From Streptomyces sp. 135 (lineage in GTDB: Bacteria > Actinomycetota > Actinomycetes > Streptomycetales > Streptomycetaceae), in NCBI RefSeq assembly GCF_020026305.1, contig NZ_CP075691.1:5084001-5148000 (forward strand): a stretch of DNA of 64,000 bases, written 5' to 3'. The translations under genes were made by a program, and so were the position numbers. This document shows, one piece after another, positions 51,738-61,184 of this stretch. The number at the start of each line of letters is the position of its first letter. Position 1 is the first letter of the stretch. The notes beneath the pieces are model-generated. The model did not search any database, was not told the origin of the DNA, and was given only the letters and a program-made list of their open reading frames with translations.

Positions 51738-52622
51738 ATGGCTATCTTCCTCAACAAGGACAGCAAGGTCATCGTCCAGGGCATGACCGGTGCCACGGGC
51801 ATGAAGCACACCAAGCTCATGCTGGGTGACGGCACGAACATCGTCGGCGGCGTGAACCCGCGCAAGGCCGGCACGTCCGTCGACTTCGACGGCACCGAGG
51901 TACCGGTCTTCGGCACCGTCAAGGAGGCCATGGAGAAGACGGGCGCCAACGTCTCCGTCCTCTTCGTGCCGCCGGCCTTCTCCAAGGCCGCCGTCGTCGA
52001 GGCGATCGACGCCGAGATCCCCCTCGCCGTCGTCATCACCGAGGGCATCGCCGTCCACGACTCCGCCGCCTTCTGGGCGTACGCGAAGTCGAAGGGCAAC
52101 AAGACCCGCATCATCGGCCCGAACTGCCCCGGTCTCATCACCCCGGGCCAGTCGAACGCCGGCATCATCCCGGGCGACATCACGAAGCCGGGCCGCATCG
52201 GCCTGGTCTCGAAGTCCGGCACGCTGACGTACCAGATGATGTACGAGCTGCGTGACATCGGCTTCTCCTCGGCCGTCGGCATCGGTGGCGACCCGGTCAT
52301 CGGCACGACGCACATCGACGCCCTGGAGGCGTTCGAGGCCGACCCTGACACCGACCTGATCGTCATGATCGGCGAGATCGGCGGCGACGCCGAGGAGCGT
52401 GCGGCGGACTACATCAAGGCCAACGTGACGAAGCCGGTCGTCGGCTACGTCGCGGGCTTCACGGCGCCCGAGGGCAAGACCATGGGCCACGCCGGCGCCA
52501 TCGTCTCCGGCTCCTCCGGCACCGCGCAGGCCAAGAAGGAGGCCCTTGAGGCCGCGGGCGTCAAGGTCGGCAAGACGCCGACCGAGACGGCCAAGCTGGC
52601 GCGGGCCATCCTGGCGGGCTGA
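51738..52622 (+). CDS. sucD: Succinyl-CoA synthetase alpha subunit
   Basis: A 294-residue subunit that carries the phosphohistidine and binds CoA. The CoA-binding Rossmann segment is VIVQGMTGATGMKHTKLML, with GGVNPRKAG after it. The phosphorylated His251 is in KTMGHAGAIVSG, and the signature GLVSKSGTLTYQMMYELRDI precedes GIGGDPVIGT. ATG 51738 has GGGACAG upstream. Together with sucC it forms one operon ended by a strong terminator with T-run. Confidence 0.97.
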   Translation: MAIFLNKDSKVIVQGMTGATGMKHTKLMLGDGTNIVGGVNPRKAGTSVDFDGTEVPVFGTVKEAMEKTGANVSVLFVPPAFSKAAVVEAIDAEIPLAVVITEGIAVHDSAAFWAYAKSKGNKTRIIGPNCPGLITPGQSNAGIIPGDITKPGRIGLVSKSGTLTYQMMYELRDIGFSSAVGIGGDPVIGTTHIDALEAFEADPDTDLIVMIGEIGGDAEERAADYIKANVTKPVVGYVAGFTAPEGKTMGHAGAIVSGSSGTAQAKKEALEAAGVKVGKTPTETAKLARAILAG

Positions 52623-52642
52623 GCTCACCTCCGCCGTTGAAG

Positions 52643-52687
52643 GTGGGCCCGCATCTCTGTTGAGGTGCGGGCCCACTTCGTGTTTTT
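52643..52687 (+). terminator. Terminator of sucCD
   Basis: GTGGGCCCGCA (52643-52653) pairs perfectly with 52666-52676 over a 12-base loop, followed by TTCGTGTTTTT, a real U-run that is uncommon in this genome. Confidence 0.93.
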
Positions 52688-52756
52688 CACCTGCGGGCCG
52701 GTGGGGGCCGGTCGCGCGGTTCCCCGCGCCCTGGAAGGGAGCCCCTTACAGGGGCG

Positions 52757-54007
52757 TCATTTCGGCTGCGGGGCCAGGCGGTGGCGGCCCGTCGTCAGTT
52801 CCGCGCGGAGCTTCTCGCGCAGTTTCGTGTCCTGGTACGTGAGAGGGCCCGGGCCCATCCGGGCCGGTACGCCGCTGATGGCCTTGCCCGGGGACTGCGG
52901 CGGCTCGTACCGGGTCGGGGCCGTGCGCAGGGTCAGGGCCGTGGCTCCGACGATCAGGGTCGTGAGGGCGATGGCCGCCCGGGTCCAGAGGCGGGCGCGG
53001 CGCTCACCGGTGATCCGTACGCGTTCCGGTTTCGGCGACCGGAGCTTCTCCGTGGCGGCCAGTTCGCCGAGGCGCCGGTGCAGGGTCTCGGGGTCGGCCA
53101 GGTCGGGCAGCCGCTCGGCGATGACCTCGCGCGCGTACAGCAGGCGGTTCGCGGTGGTCGGCGTGCTCGCCTCCGTCTCGGCCGCCGTGTCGGGCAGGTC
53201 GAGGCCGAGGCCGTCGTAGAGCAGCAGGGCGCGGCGCTGGGCGGGCGACAGGCTCAGGAGTACGCCGAAGAGGACGCGGTCGGCCGGTTCGGCGGGCGGG
53301 GCGTCCGGGAAGTGCAGGCGCGGCCGGAAGCGGTGCCAGGGCGACATCGCGTACTCGTGCGCGGCGGCGCGGACCCAGCCTGCCGGGTCACGGTCCACGG
53401 CCACCTCCGGCCAGCGGTGCCAGGCCTGCTGGAATGCCCGTTCGACGGCTTCCTGGGCGAGGGTGCGGCGCCCGGTGAGCAGATAGGTCTGGCGGACCAG
53501 GGCGGGAGCGGTGTCCTCGCAGAGGGCGTCGAAGGCCTGGGCAGGGGTGAGATCCGCCCGGCGCGCGGGGGCCGGGCCGCGATGGGGGTGGCCGGTCACC
53601 GCGGCCGGGGCGGCGGCCACGGCGGTGGGCGTCTGGGGCCCCGCCGCGCGCTTGGCGGGGGCCTCGGGCCGCGTCGTCGACCTCGCGGCCTCGGCGGGTT
53701 GCGTCCGCAGGTTCCGGCGGGCGGGCGAGGCGCCGGGGGTGGCCTTGGGTGCGGGTGGGGTCTCCTCGGGTGCCGCCTTTTCGGGTGCCGCCTTTCCGGT
53801 CTGCTCCTCGGCGACCGCGGTCAGGAATTCCGCGTACGCCTCATGGGTGCGGCCCTGGGGGTGCGTGCGGCCCCTTTCCCAGGAGCGGACCGTTTCGCGC
53901 GAGACGCCCAGCTTCGCGGCGAGGGCGGCCTGGCTCAGCGACTTCGCCTCGCGCAGCCTGCGGCGTTCCTTGGGGGACGGCAGAGACGTGGCAGGGCTCT
54001 GGGGCAT
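52757..54007 (-). CDS. XRE-type HTH fused to sigma-70-like domain, membrane tail
   Basis: A 416-residue protein from ATG 54005-54007 (GGAGAG upstream). The N-terminal XRE/Cro helix-turn-helix is KSLSQAALAAKLGVSRETVR followed by SWERGRTHP. A Pro/Ala-rich linker (about 70-155) follows, then a region resembling an ECF sigma factor: FDALCEDTAPALVRQTYLLT, RAFQQAWHRWPEV and LSLSPAQRRALLLYDGLGLD (region-4-like). One membrane helix near 370-390 (AAIALTTLIVGATALTL) ends with a short outer tail. So two DNA-binding-type modules appear in one membrane-tethered protein. It is divergent from the DUF6350 gene. Whether the sigma-like part still binds polymerase is not clear. Confidence 0.75.
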   Translation of the reverse strand: MPQSPATSLPSPKERRRLREAKSLSQAALAAKLGVSRETVRSWERGRTHPQGRTHEAYAEFLTAVAEEQTGKAAPEKAAPEETPPAPKATPGASPARRNLRTQPAEAARSTTRPEAPAKRAAGPQTPTAVAAAPAAVTGHPHRGPAPARRADLTPAQAFDALCEDTAPALVRQTYLLTGRRTLAQEAVERAFQQAWHRWPEVAVDRDPAGWVRAAAHEYAMSPWHRFRPRLHFPDAPPAEPADRVLFGVLLSLSPAQRRALLLYDGLGLDLPDTAAETEASTPTTANRLLYAREVIAERLPDLADPETLHRRLGELAATEKLRSPKPERVRITGERRARLWTRAAIALTTLIVGATALTLRTAPTRYEPPQSPGKAISGVPARMGPGPLTYQDTKLREKLRAELTTGRHRLAPQPK

Positions 54008-54158
54008 GTCGGACTCTCCGCACCGTGGGCCGACGTGCGGCGGAGGGCAGGGCGCAGCCGAGCCGCCGAACGAAAAAGTACATAAACGTATATTGGGCGA
54101 CACATCCGGTATTCGCCTGTTACGAGGAGAAAGCGCGTGTCGTTGGGAGCATGGCCGG

Positions 54159-56001
54159 GTGACCCAGACGACCGATCACAGCGCCTCGCCGCCCCTCGTG
54201 AAGCTGTTGAGCGAACAGTCCCGTGACCGTTCCCCCGGACTGGCGACCTGCCTGGCGGGCGGGGCCGTCGCGGCGGGCCTCGGTCTCGGCTCGCTCGCCG
54301 TGCTGGTGATCGCCCTGTGGATCAGCTCGCCGTATCCGGACAGCGGCCCCGACGGGGCCCTGCACATCGCGGCGAGCCTGTGGCTGCTCGCCCACGGCAC
54401 GGAGCTGGTCCGGGCGGACACGCTCTCAGGGGCGTCCGTGCCGGTCGGCGTGACGCCGCTGCTGCTCTCCGCCCTGCCGGCCTGGCTCGTGTACCGGGCG
54501 GCGCGGGACGCGGCCGACCCGGAGGAGTTGGGCCACCCGGTGGGCACGGCGTGGTGCGGGGTGGTGAGCGGCTATCTGCTGGTCGGCATCGCCGCGACGG
54601 TGTACGCGTCGGGCGGCGAGCTGCGGCCGGACCTCCTCGACGCGCTGCTGCACCTGCCCGTCTTCGCGGCGGGTGCGGCGGCGTGCGGGGTGTGGGCGGC
54701 GCTCGGCCGCCCGCGCGGTCCCCTCCCGGCGCCCCTGCGGCCCCCGCTCGCCGTGCTTCCCCGGGTACTGCGGAGTCGTCTTGTGCACGGGCTCTTCGTA
54801 CGCGGCGGAACGCTCGCCGTGGCGCGGGCCGGGGCGGCCGGGGCGGTGGCGCTCGTCGGCGGCGGCGCGCTGCTGGTCGCGGTGGCGCTCGTGCTGCGCG
54901 TAGGGCCGGTGACGGAGGCGTTCGCGCAGGTCACGGAGGTGCGGTCGGGGCAGTTCGCGGTACTGCTGCTGGCCCTCGCGCTGGTGCCGAACGCGGCGGT
55001 GTGGGGCGCGGCGTACGGCCTCGGCCCAGGTTTCGCGGTCGGCGCGGGAAGCGTCGCCGCCCCCGTCGCCGTGGACGCGGGCCCGCGGCTGCCGCGGATC
55101 CCGCTGCTGGAGGCGTTGCCCGAGGCGGGGCCCGGGACGCCGTTCGACTGGGCGGTGGGGGTGGTGCCGGTGGTGGCGGGGCTCGTGGTGGCGTGTTGCA
55201 CGGTCCAGTCGGCGGCGCCCGCCTTCGGGGAGCGGGACGAGGCCTGGTCGCTGGGGCGCACGGCTGCCGGGGCGGCGGGGCGGCGGCGGTGTGCGGGTGG
55301 CTACGGCGGGCCTCGCGGCGTCGGCGGGCGGGCCGATGGGCGTGGCGGTGCTCGCGGAGTTCGGGCCGGTGTGGTGGCGGACCGGGGCGGCGGCGCTGTG
55401 CTGGACCCTGCCGATCGCGGTGCCGACGGCGGTGATCCTGCGCGCGTGGCGGCTGCGGAAGCGGTCGGGCGCGGGGCGCGGGCGGCGGCGCCCAGGGCGG
55501 GGAGAGGGAGAGGTCCGGGACGGGTGGCGGTGGCGGCACCGGCGGCCGGGTGGGGCGCGGGGCAGGGCGGGGAAGGGACGGGGAACGGGACCGGGAAGGG
55601 GACGGGAGTGCGAACGCGGCGGCACGGTCCGACGCGGGGGAGGCCTCCGGCGCCGGACGCCGGGCGTGGACGCCGCGGTTCACGCTGCCGTCGCCGCGAG
55701 GGCGCGCCTGCCGCGGCCCCGGCTGCCGCGCTGGGGCTACCGGCCTGGGCCTGCCCGCCTCGGACTCTCCCGCGCGGTCCTCACGCGGCGCGGCGGCGCC
55801 CCGGCCGAGGTGACGACGCCCGCCCCGGCCGCCGCCTCGGGCCCGGCCCCGGCTCCGCCTCCCGGAACCACCACCGACCGGCACGGTTCCGAGCGGCACG
55901 GCTCCGAGCGGTACCCCTTCTTGCCGACGGCCGAGGAAGCGTCCGGCGAAGCCCGTCGGCGGGCGCTGCGGGAGGCCGGGGAACGGCCCCCCGAGCCGTG
56001 A
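54159..56001 (+). pseudogene. DUF6350 (PerM-like) membrane protein with a frameshift
   Basis: From GTG 54159 (GGGAG upstream) the first frame encodes about 375 residues with eight or more membrane helices, for example LATCLAGGAVAAGLGLGSLA, TLAVARAGAAGAVALVGG and FAVLLLALALVPNAAVWGAA. Around 55265-55295 the frame must change: the natural continuation (ATAGLAASAGGPMGVAVLAE, then FGPVWWRTGAAALCWTLPIA) is in the next frame and runs to 56001, ending in an Arg-rich tail. The total of 1843 bases is one more than a multiple of three. DUF6350 proteins include mycobacterial PerM, which supports the divisome and, like this gene, lies between sucCD and purN. Sequencing error in a GGCGG-rich tract is likely. 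Confidence 0.7.
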
Positions 56002-56028
56002 GACAGCGGTGAGGCAGAGCGGCAGCGG

Positions 56029-56811
56029 TCAGTCGTCGTCCTGCTCGCCGAGGAGCGGACGCAGCTGCTCGGGCAGGAGATCCTCGCAGGACTGCTTCGA
56101 CGTGGTGGTGAGCGCGTCGTCCACGCACGTGTAGTAGTCGCGGTACACCAGCTGCGCCGTGAACGTCCCCGCCACCATGACCAGCGCCAGCGCGCCCGTC
56201 ACCAGACCGCTGATCGCGGCCGTCGTCTGCGGCCGCGTGGACGACGGCTCGCCCTGTGCCCGACCGCCCTGGGCGGCGGCGCCGGCCGCGGGCCGCGTCG
56301 GGTCCGGCGTACGCGGCTTCGCGCGCAGCGACTGGATGGCCCACATCAGCGCGAGGGCGCCGAGCAGCAACGCCACGTACCGCCAGCCGAACAGCGCGAA
56401 GAAGAAGGCCCACATGCCCGAGAGCAGGGCGTAGCGCGCGTGGCGCTGGGACGGGTCCGTCGGGTCCCAGCGCAGGCCACCGCCGCCGGGACCGGAGGGG
56501 CCTTCCTGGCCGGGACCGCCCCGCTGACCGGGGCGCTCGCCGAAGCCGCCCGGGGAGCGGCCGGGCTGCCGGTCGCTCCACTGGCTGCCCCAGGGAGAGC
56601 CGTGGCCCTCACCGGAGCCGTCGGGCGAAGAGCCCTCGGGGCCGTCGGCGGGGCGGCGCGGCTGCCACGGCCGGTCCGGAGTCCCCTCCGGCGGCGGCGC
56701 GAAGGGGTTGTCGTCGTCCTTGCCCGTGCCCTGGGAGCCCGAACCCCGGGACTCCGGTCCCTGGGAGTCGGAGTCCTGCGGTGGAGACGAAGGGCGGCTA
56801 CGGTCCGGCAT
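56029..56811 (-). CDS. Membrane protein with Pro/Gly-rich N-terminus
   Basis: A 260-residue protein. The first 120 residues are disordered (Pro/Gly/Ser/Asp-rich), then WDPTDPSQRHARYALLSGMW leads into three probable helices (WAFFFALFGWRYVALLLGAL, ALMWAIQSLR and VTGALALVMVAGTFTAQLVY). The C-terminal outer part has two cysteines (YYTCVDDALTTTSKQSCEDL) that could form a disulfide, and an acidic end. ATG 56809-56811. It is convergent with the DUF6350 gene and divergent from purN. The family is conserved in Streptomyces; function unknown. Confidence 0.72.
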   Translation of the reverse strand: MPDRSRPSSPPQDSDSQGPESRGSGSQGTGKDDDNPFAPPPEGTPDRPWQPRRPADGPEGSSPDGSGEGHGSPWGSQWSDRQPGRSPGGFGERPGQRGGPGQEGPSGPGGGGLRWDPTDPSQRHARYALLSGMWAFFFALFGWRYVALLLGALALMWAIQSLRAKPRTPDPTRPAAGAAAQGGRAQGEPSSTRPQTTAAISGLVTGALALVMVAGTFTAQLVYRDYYTCVDDALTTTSKQSCEDLLPEQLRPLLGEQDDD

Positions 56812-56983
56812 CTGGTGTGCGTCTTCCCCTTGGTAGAGCCGTGGTGGAGAGCCGTGGAGCCCGCATGCGGGACCGTGTGCGGCTCGGCCACCCGGCGATC
56901 GTCGGTATTGGCGCCTTTTCCACAGACGCTACCTTCCGCGCGCGCCCCCGTCCCGTGAGGGGCGGTTCCGTGTGCCGGTATCG

Positions 56984-57011
56984 TTGCTGACGGTCGGCCG
57001 CTTCGTAGAGT
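56984..57011 (+). promoter_or_regulatory. Candidate promoter of purNH
   Basis: TTGCTG (56984-56989), 16 bases, then TAGAGT (57006-57011). The first purN codon is 71 bases downstream. No purine riboswitch is visible. Confidence 0.4.
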
Positions 57012-57082
57012 TCCCCGTATCGCGGGGCTCGAAGCCTTCGTACGACCGTACAAAGACGCACCTCCCGAGAAAGGGCCCCGCT

Positions 57083-57736
57083 GTGGCCGAAAGCGCCGTG
57101 GCCGAGAGCGCCGTGGTCGCGCGCCCCAAGCGACTCGTCGTGCTGGTCTCCGGGTCGGGGACGAACCTCCAGGCCCTGATCGACACCATTCACGCCGTGG
57201 GCGCGCAGGCCTACGGCGCCGAGATCGTCGCCGTCGGCGCCGACCGCGAGGGCATCGCGGGCCTGGAGCGCGCCGAACGCGCCGGGATCCCGACCTTCGT
57301 CTGCCGGGTGAGGGACCACGCGAGCCGCGACGAGTGGGACCTGGCCCTGGCCGAGGCGACGGCCGCGCACGGACCGGACCTGGTGGTCTCCGCCGGGTTC
57401 ATGAAGATCGTGGGGAAGGAGTTCCTCGCGCGCTTCGGCGGGCGGTTCGTGAACACCCACCCCGCCCTGCTGCCCAGTTTTCCGGGGGCCCACGGCGCGC
57501 GCGACGCGCTCGCGTACGGCGTGAAGGTCACCGGGTGCACCGTCCACTTCGTCGACGACGGCGTCGACACCGGCCCGATCATCGCCCAGGGCGTGGTCGA
57601 GGTCAGGGACGAGGATGACGAGAGCGCTCTGCACGAGCGCATCAAGGAAGTCGAGCGCACGCTGCTCGTCGATGTCGTGGGGCGTCTGGCCCGGCACGGC
57701 TACCGCATTGAGGGACGAAAGGTTCTTATCCCGTGA
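57083..57736 (+). CDS. purN: Phosphoribosylglycinamide formyltransferase
   Basis: A 217-residue enzyme that transfers a formyl group from 10-formyl-tetrahydrofolate to GAR in purine synthesis. The N-terminal phosphate-binding LVSGSGTNLQALID is typical, and the catalytic Asn124 and His126 lie in VNTHPALLPSFPGAHGARDA. The aspartate of the triad is in FVDDGVDTGPIIAQG. GTG 57083 has AAAGG about 9 bases before. Its stop overlaps the purH start (GTGA), so the two steps are translationally coupled. folD, which makes the folate cofactor, is close by. Confidence 0.96.
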   Translation: MAESAVAESAVVARPKRLVVLVSGSGTNLQALIDTIHAVGAQAYGAEIVAVGADREGIAGLERAERAGIPTFVCRVRDHASRDEWDLALAEATAAHGPDLVVSAGFMKIVGKEFLARFGGRFVNTHPALLPSFPGAHGARDALAYGVKVTGCTVHFVDDGVDTGPIIAQGVVEVRDEDDESALHERIKEVERTLLVDVVGRLARHGYRIEGRKVLIP

Positions 57737-59319
57737 CCGCCGAAGCTATGAACGCTGCCGACTCGAACGCCGCGCAGCGCCCCGTCAAGCGCGCGCTCGT
57801 CAGTGTCTACGACAAGACCGGCCTCGAAGACCTCGCGCGCGGGCTGCACGAGGCGGGCGTCGAGCTCGTGTCGACCGGATCGACCGCCTCGAAGATCGCC
57901 GCCGCGGGCGTCCCCGTCACCAGGGTCGAGGAGCTCACCGGCTTCCCCGAGTGCCTGGACGGCCGGGTCAAGACCCTGCACCCCAAGGTCCACGCGGGCA
58001 TCCTCGCCGACCTGCGCCTGGCGGACCACCGCGACCAGCTCGCCGAGCTGGGCGTCGAGCCCTTCCAGCTCGTCGTCGTGAACCTGTACCCCTTCAAGGA
58101 GACCGTCGCCTCGGGCGCCACTCCCGACGAGTGCGTCGAGCAGATCGACATCGGCGGCCCGTCCATGGTCCGCGCCGCCGCCAAGAACCACCCCTCCGTC
58201 GCGGTCGTCACCGACCCGAAGCGGTACGCGGACGTCCTCGCGGCGGTCAGGGCCGGCGGCTTCGACCTGACCGCGCGCAAGCGGCTCGCGGGAGAAGCGT
58301 TCCAGCACACGGCCGCGTACGACGTGGCGGTGGCCGGCTGGTTCGCCGCGGACTACGCGGCCGCGGACGACTCCGGTCACCCCGGCTTCCTCGGCGCCAC
58401 GTACGAGCGCAAGAACGTCCTCCGCTACGGCGAGAACCCGCACCAGGGCGCCGCCCTCTACGTCGACGGCACGGGCGGCCTCGCCGAGGCCGAGCAGCTG
58501 CACGGCAAGGAGATGTCGTACAACAACTACACGGACACGGACGCCGCGCGCCGTGCCGCGTACGACCACGACGAGCCCTGCGTCGCGATCATCAAGCACG
58601 CCAACCCGTGCGGCATCGCGATCGGCGCGAACGTCGCCGAGGCGCACCGCAAGGCGCACGCCTGCGACCCGCTCTCCGCGTTCGGCGGTGTCATCGCGGT
58701 GAACCGCCCGGTGAGCAAGGAGATGGCGGAGCAGGTCGCCGACATCTTCACCGAGGTCATCGTCGCGCCCGAGTACGAGGACGGCGCCCTGGACGTCCTG
58801 ACCAAGAAGAAGAACATCCGCGTGCTGCGCGCCCACCGGGCGCCGGCGAACCCGGTCGAGGTCAAGCAGATCGACGGCGGCGCGCTGCTCCAGGTCACCG
58901 ACCGGCTCCAGGCCGACGGCGACGACCCCGCCAACTGGACGCTCGCCACGGGCGACGCGCTGAACGCGGGTGAGCTCGCCGAGCTGGCGTTCGCCTGGAA
59001 GGCGTGCCGCGCGGTCAAGTCCAACGCGATCCTGCTCGCCAAGGACGGTGCCTCGGTCGGCGTCGGCATGGGCCAGGTCAACCGCGTCGACTCCGCGAAG
59101 CTCGCCGTCGAGCGGGCGGGCGAGGAGCGGGCGCGTGGTTCCTACGCCGCGTCCGACGCGTTCTTCCCCTTCCCCGACGGCCTGGAGATCCTGACCTCGG
59201 CGGGCGTCAAGGCCGTGGTCCAGCCCGGCGGTTCGGTCCGCGACGAGCTGGTCGTGGAGGCGGCGAAGAAGGCGGGCGTCACCATGTACTTCACGGGGAC
59301 GCGGCACTTCTTCCACTGA
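57733..59319 (+). CDS. purH: AICAR transformylase/IMP cyclohydrolase
   Basis: A 528-residue bifunctional enzyme for the last two steps of IMP synthesis. The N-terminal IMP cyclohydrolase has ALVSVYDKTGLEDLARGLHE, STGSTASKIAAAG and VKTLHPKVHAGILA. The C-terminal transformylase has LRYGENPHQGAALY, the catalytic Lys-His pair in IIKHANPCGIA, and the end GVTMYFTGTRHFFH, which is invariant for the family. GTG 57733 overlaps the purN stop; ATG 57748 is a possible alternative. A hairpin terminator follows 31 bases after the stop. Confidence 0.97.
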   Translation: MTAEAMNAADSNAAQRPVKRALVSVYDKTGLEDLARGLHEAGVELVSTGSTASKIAAAGVPVTRVEELTGFPECLDGRVKTLHPKVHAGILADLRLADHRDQLAELGVEPFQLVVVNLYPFKETVASGATPDECVEQIDIGGPSMVRAAAKNHPSVAVVTDPKRYADVLAAVRAGGFDLTARKRLAGEAFQHTAAYDVAVAGWFAADYAAADDSGHPGFLGATYERKNVLRYGENPHQGAALYVDGTGGLAEAEQLHGKEMSYNNYTDTDAARRAAYDHDEPCVAIIKHANPCGIAIGANVAEAHRKAHACDPLSAFGGVIAVNRPVSKEMAEQVADIFTEVIVAPEYEDGALDVLTKKKNIRVLRAHRAPANPVEVKQIDGGALLQVTDRLQADGDDPANWTLATGDALNAGELAELAFAWKACRAVKSNAILLAKDGASVGVGMGQVNRVDSAKLAVERAGEERARGSYAASDAFFPFPDGLEILTSAGVKAVVQPGGSVRDELVVEAAKKAGVTMYFTGTRHFFH

Positions 59320-59350
59320 GCGGCACCTGACCTACGTATGACCGCATGAC

Positions 59351-59389
59351 GGTGGCCGCGTCCTTCCCCTCGGGGAGGACGCGGCCACC
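59351..59389 (+). terminator. Terminator of purNH
   Basis: GGTGGCCGCGTCC (59351-59363) pairs perfectly with 59377-59389; an inner TCCCC/GGGGA extension continues after a one-base bulge. Confidence 0.92.
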
Positions 59390-59419
59390 GGTCGTGCCCC
59401 GTGCGGGGGGCCAAGCCGT

Positions 59420-60046
59420 TCAGTAGCGCGGGCGGTTGAACCACGCGGTGCCGCTGGGGACGACCGGGGCCATCGTGATGATGACGGCGAAGACGACCCA
59501 GATCAGCGGGAAGATGACGGCGGTCGCGAGGCCCGAGTCGAGGCCGATGAAGAGGCCGATCAGACCGAGGATGCCGCCGAGCGCGCCGTAGACCACGGTG
59601 GTGATCCGCACGCCCTGGCCGCCGCGGCTGAACTTCACGCCCAGCGTGATCGACAGGGCGGCGAAGCCGGCCGCGATGAGCGCGATGACGACGAAGATGC
59701 CGGCGGCCGCGTCGCCGAAGTCGCCCGCGCCGCTGAGCCCGAACTCGTCGGCGCTGTCGGAGACGTCGTTCGCGACCGCAGCGACGTAGAGATAGCCGAT
59801 CGCGGCCAGGATCTGTACCGCCGAGATGAGGAACAGGAAGACGCGCGCGGTGACCAGGAGGCCCGGCATCGACTGCGGCATCATGTTGCCGCCCGGGTAG
59901 CCGGGGTAGGCCGGCTGCTGCGGGTAGCCGTAGCCCTGCTGGGGCGGGACGCCGGGCGGGGCCTGCTGGGGATAGCCGTACCCGGGAGCGGCCGGGGGCT
60001 GCTGGGGCGGCTGCCCGTAGGGGTTGTTCGGGTCGCCGTAACTCAT
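59420..60046 (-). CDS. Four-helix membrane protein with Pro/Gln/Tyr-rich start
   Basis: A 208-residue protein. The first 60 residues are Pro/Gly/Gln/Tyr-rich (PQQPPAAPGYGYPQQAPPG), typical of actinobacterial membrane proteins that interact through disordered tails. Four helices follow: LVTARVFLFLISAVQILAAI, AAGIFVVIALIAAGFAALSI, TTVVYGALGGILGLIGLFIG and AVIFPLIWVVFAVIITMAPV. It resembles the DUF4064/DUF805-like membrane proteins, without certainty. ATG 60044-60046 has GGAGGAAG at good distance. It is convergent with purH and divergent from folD. Confidence 0.75.
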   Translation of the reverse strand: MSYGDPNNPYGQPPQQPPAAPGYGYPQQAPPGVPPQQGYGYPQQPAYPGYPGGNMMPQSMPGLLVTARVFLFLISAVQILAAIGYLYVAAVANDVSDSADEFGLSGAGDFGDAAAGIFVVIALIAAGFAALSITLGVKFSRGGQGVRITTVVYGALGGILGLIGLFIGLDSGLATAVIFPLIWVVFAVIITMAPVVPSGTAWFNRPRY

Positions 60047-60301
60047 GGCGGTCTTCCTCCGTCGGGTGGTGCGGGGACGACGCGGCACATCACGGAGGTA
60101 GGTCTTACAGATGCGGTCCGTCCCCCCGACACTGCCCGCGGCACTGTGCCGCTTATCGTTCTTTAGGCGCGGCTTATTTGTCCAGCCGCATTCCGTATGT
60201 GTTGTGCAAGTGCAACCTCGCTGATCAGCCGGTGGGCCGCCGTGCGGCCGAGGGGGCGCCCTGATTGGTACCGGGCGGGTCTCATCCGGGAAGATGGGGT
60301 C

Positions 60302-61162
60302 ATGACCGCCCAGATTCTCGATGGCAAGGCCACCGCAGCCGCGATCAAGTCCGAACTGACCGCCCGCGTGGCGGCCCTGAAGGAGAAGGGCGTCACGCCC
60401 GGACTCGGTACCGTCCTGGTCGGTGACGACCCGGGCAGCCAGAAGTACGTCGCGGGCAAGCACCGCGACTGCGCGCAGGTCGGCATCGCCTCCATCCAGC
60501 GCGAACTGCCCGCCACCGCCTCCCAGGAGGAGATCGAGGCGGTCGTCCGCGAACTCAACGAAGACCCCGCGTGCACCGGTTACATCGTCCAGCTGCCGCT
60601 GCCCAAGGGCATCGACGAGAACCGCGTCCTGGAGCTCATGGACCCGGACAAGGACGCCGACGGTCTGCACCCGATGAACCTCGGCCGCCTCGTCCTGAAC
60701 GAGCCGGCGCCGCTGCCCTGCACTCCGTACGGCATCATCCGGCTGCTGCGGCAGCACGACGTGGAGATCAAGGGCGCCGAGGTCGTGGTCGTGGGCCGCG
60801 GCGTGACGATCGGCCGGCCGATGCCGCTCCTGCTCACCCGCAAGTCCGAGAACGCGACGGTCACGCAGTGCCACACCGGTACGCGTGACCTGGCGGCGCA
60901 CCTGAAGCGGGCCGACATCATCGTGGCCGCGGCGGGCGTCCCGCACCTCATCAAGCCCGAGGACGTGAAGCCGGGCGCGGCCGTCCTGGACGTCGGCGTC
61001 TCGCGCGACGACAGCGGCAAGATCGTCGGCGATGTCCACCCGGGTGTCGCCGAGGTCGCCGGATGGATCTCCCCGAACCCGGGCGGGGTGGGCCCGATGA
61101 CCCGCGCCCAGCTCCTGGTGAACGTCGTCGAGGCCGCCGAGCGAATCGCTGCCGCGAGCTGA
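60302..61162 (+). CDS. folD: Methylenetetrahydrofolate dehydrogenase/cyclohydrolase
   Basis: A 286-residue bifunctional enzyme that converts 5,10-methylene-THF to 10-formyl-THF, the formyl donor for both purN and purH products. The catalytic Lys53 and Tyr49 are in KYVAGKHRDC, and the folate-site segment YIVQLPLPKGIDENRVLELM is conserved. Other marks are DADGLHPMNLGRL, the NADP-binding VVVVGRGVTIGRPMPLLLTR, and the end PNPGGVGPMTRAQLLVNVVE. No ribosome-binding site precedes the ATG at 60302, and an AAGATG lies just upstream, so it could be leaderless. The DUF3017 gene starts 22 bases after its stop. Confidence 0.97.
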   Translation: MTAQILDGKATAAAIKSELTARVAALKEKGVTPGLGTVLVGDDPGSQKYVAGKHRDCAQVGIASIQRELPATASQEEIEAVVRELNEDPACTGYIVQLPLPKGIDENRVLELMDPDKDADGLHPMNLGRLVLNEPAPLPCTPYGIIRLLRQHDVEIKGAEVVVVGRGVTIGRPMPLLLTRKSENATVTQCHTGTRDLAAHLKRADIIVAAAGVPHLIKPEDVKPGAAVLDVGVSRDDSGKIVGDVHPGVAEVAGWISPNPGGVGPMTRAQLLVNVVEAAERIAAAS

Positions 61163-61184
61163 CCCGGGAAGGGGCGAGCAGCTC

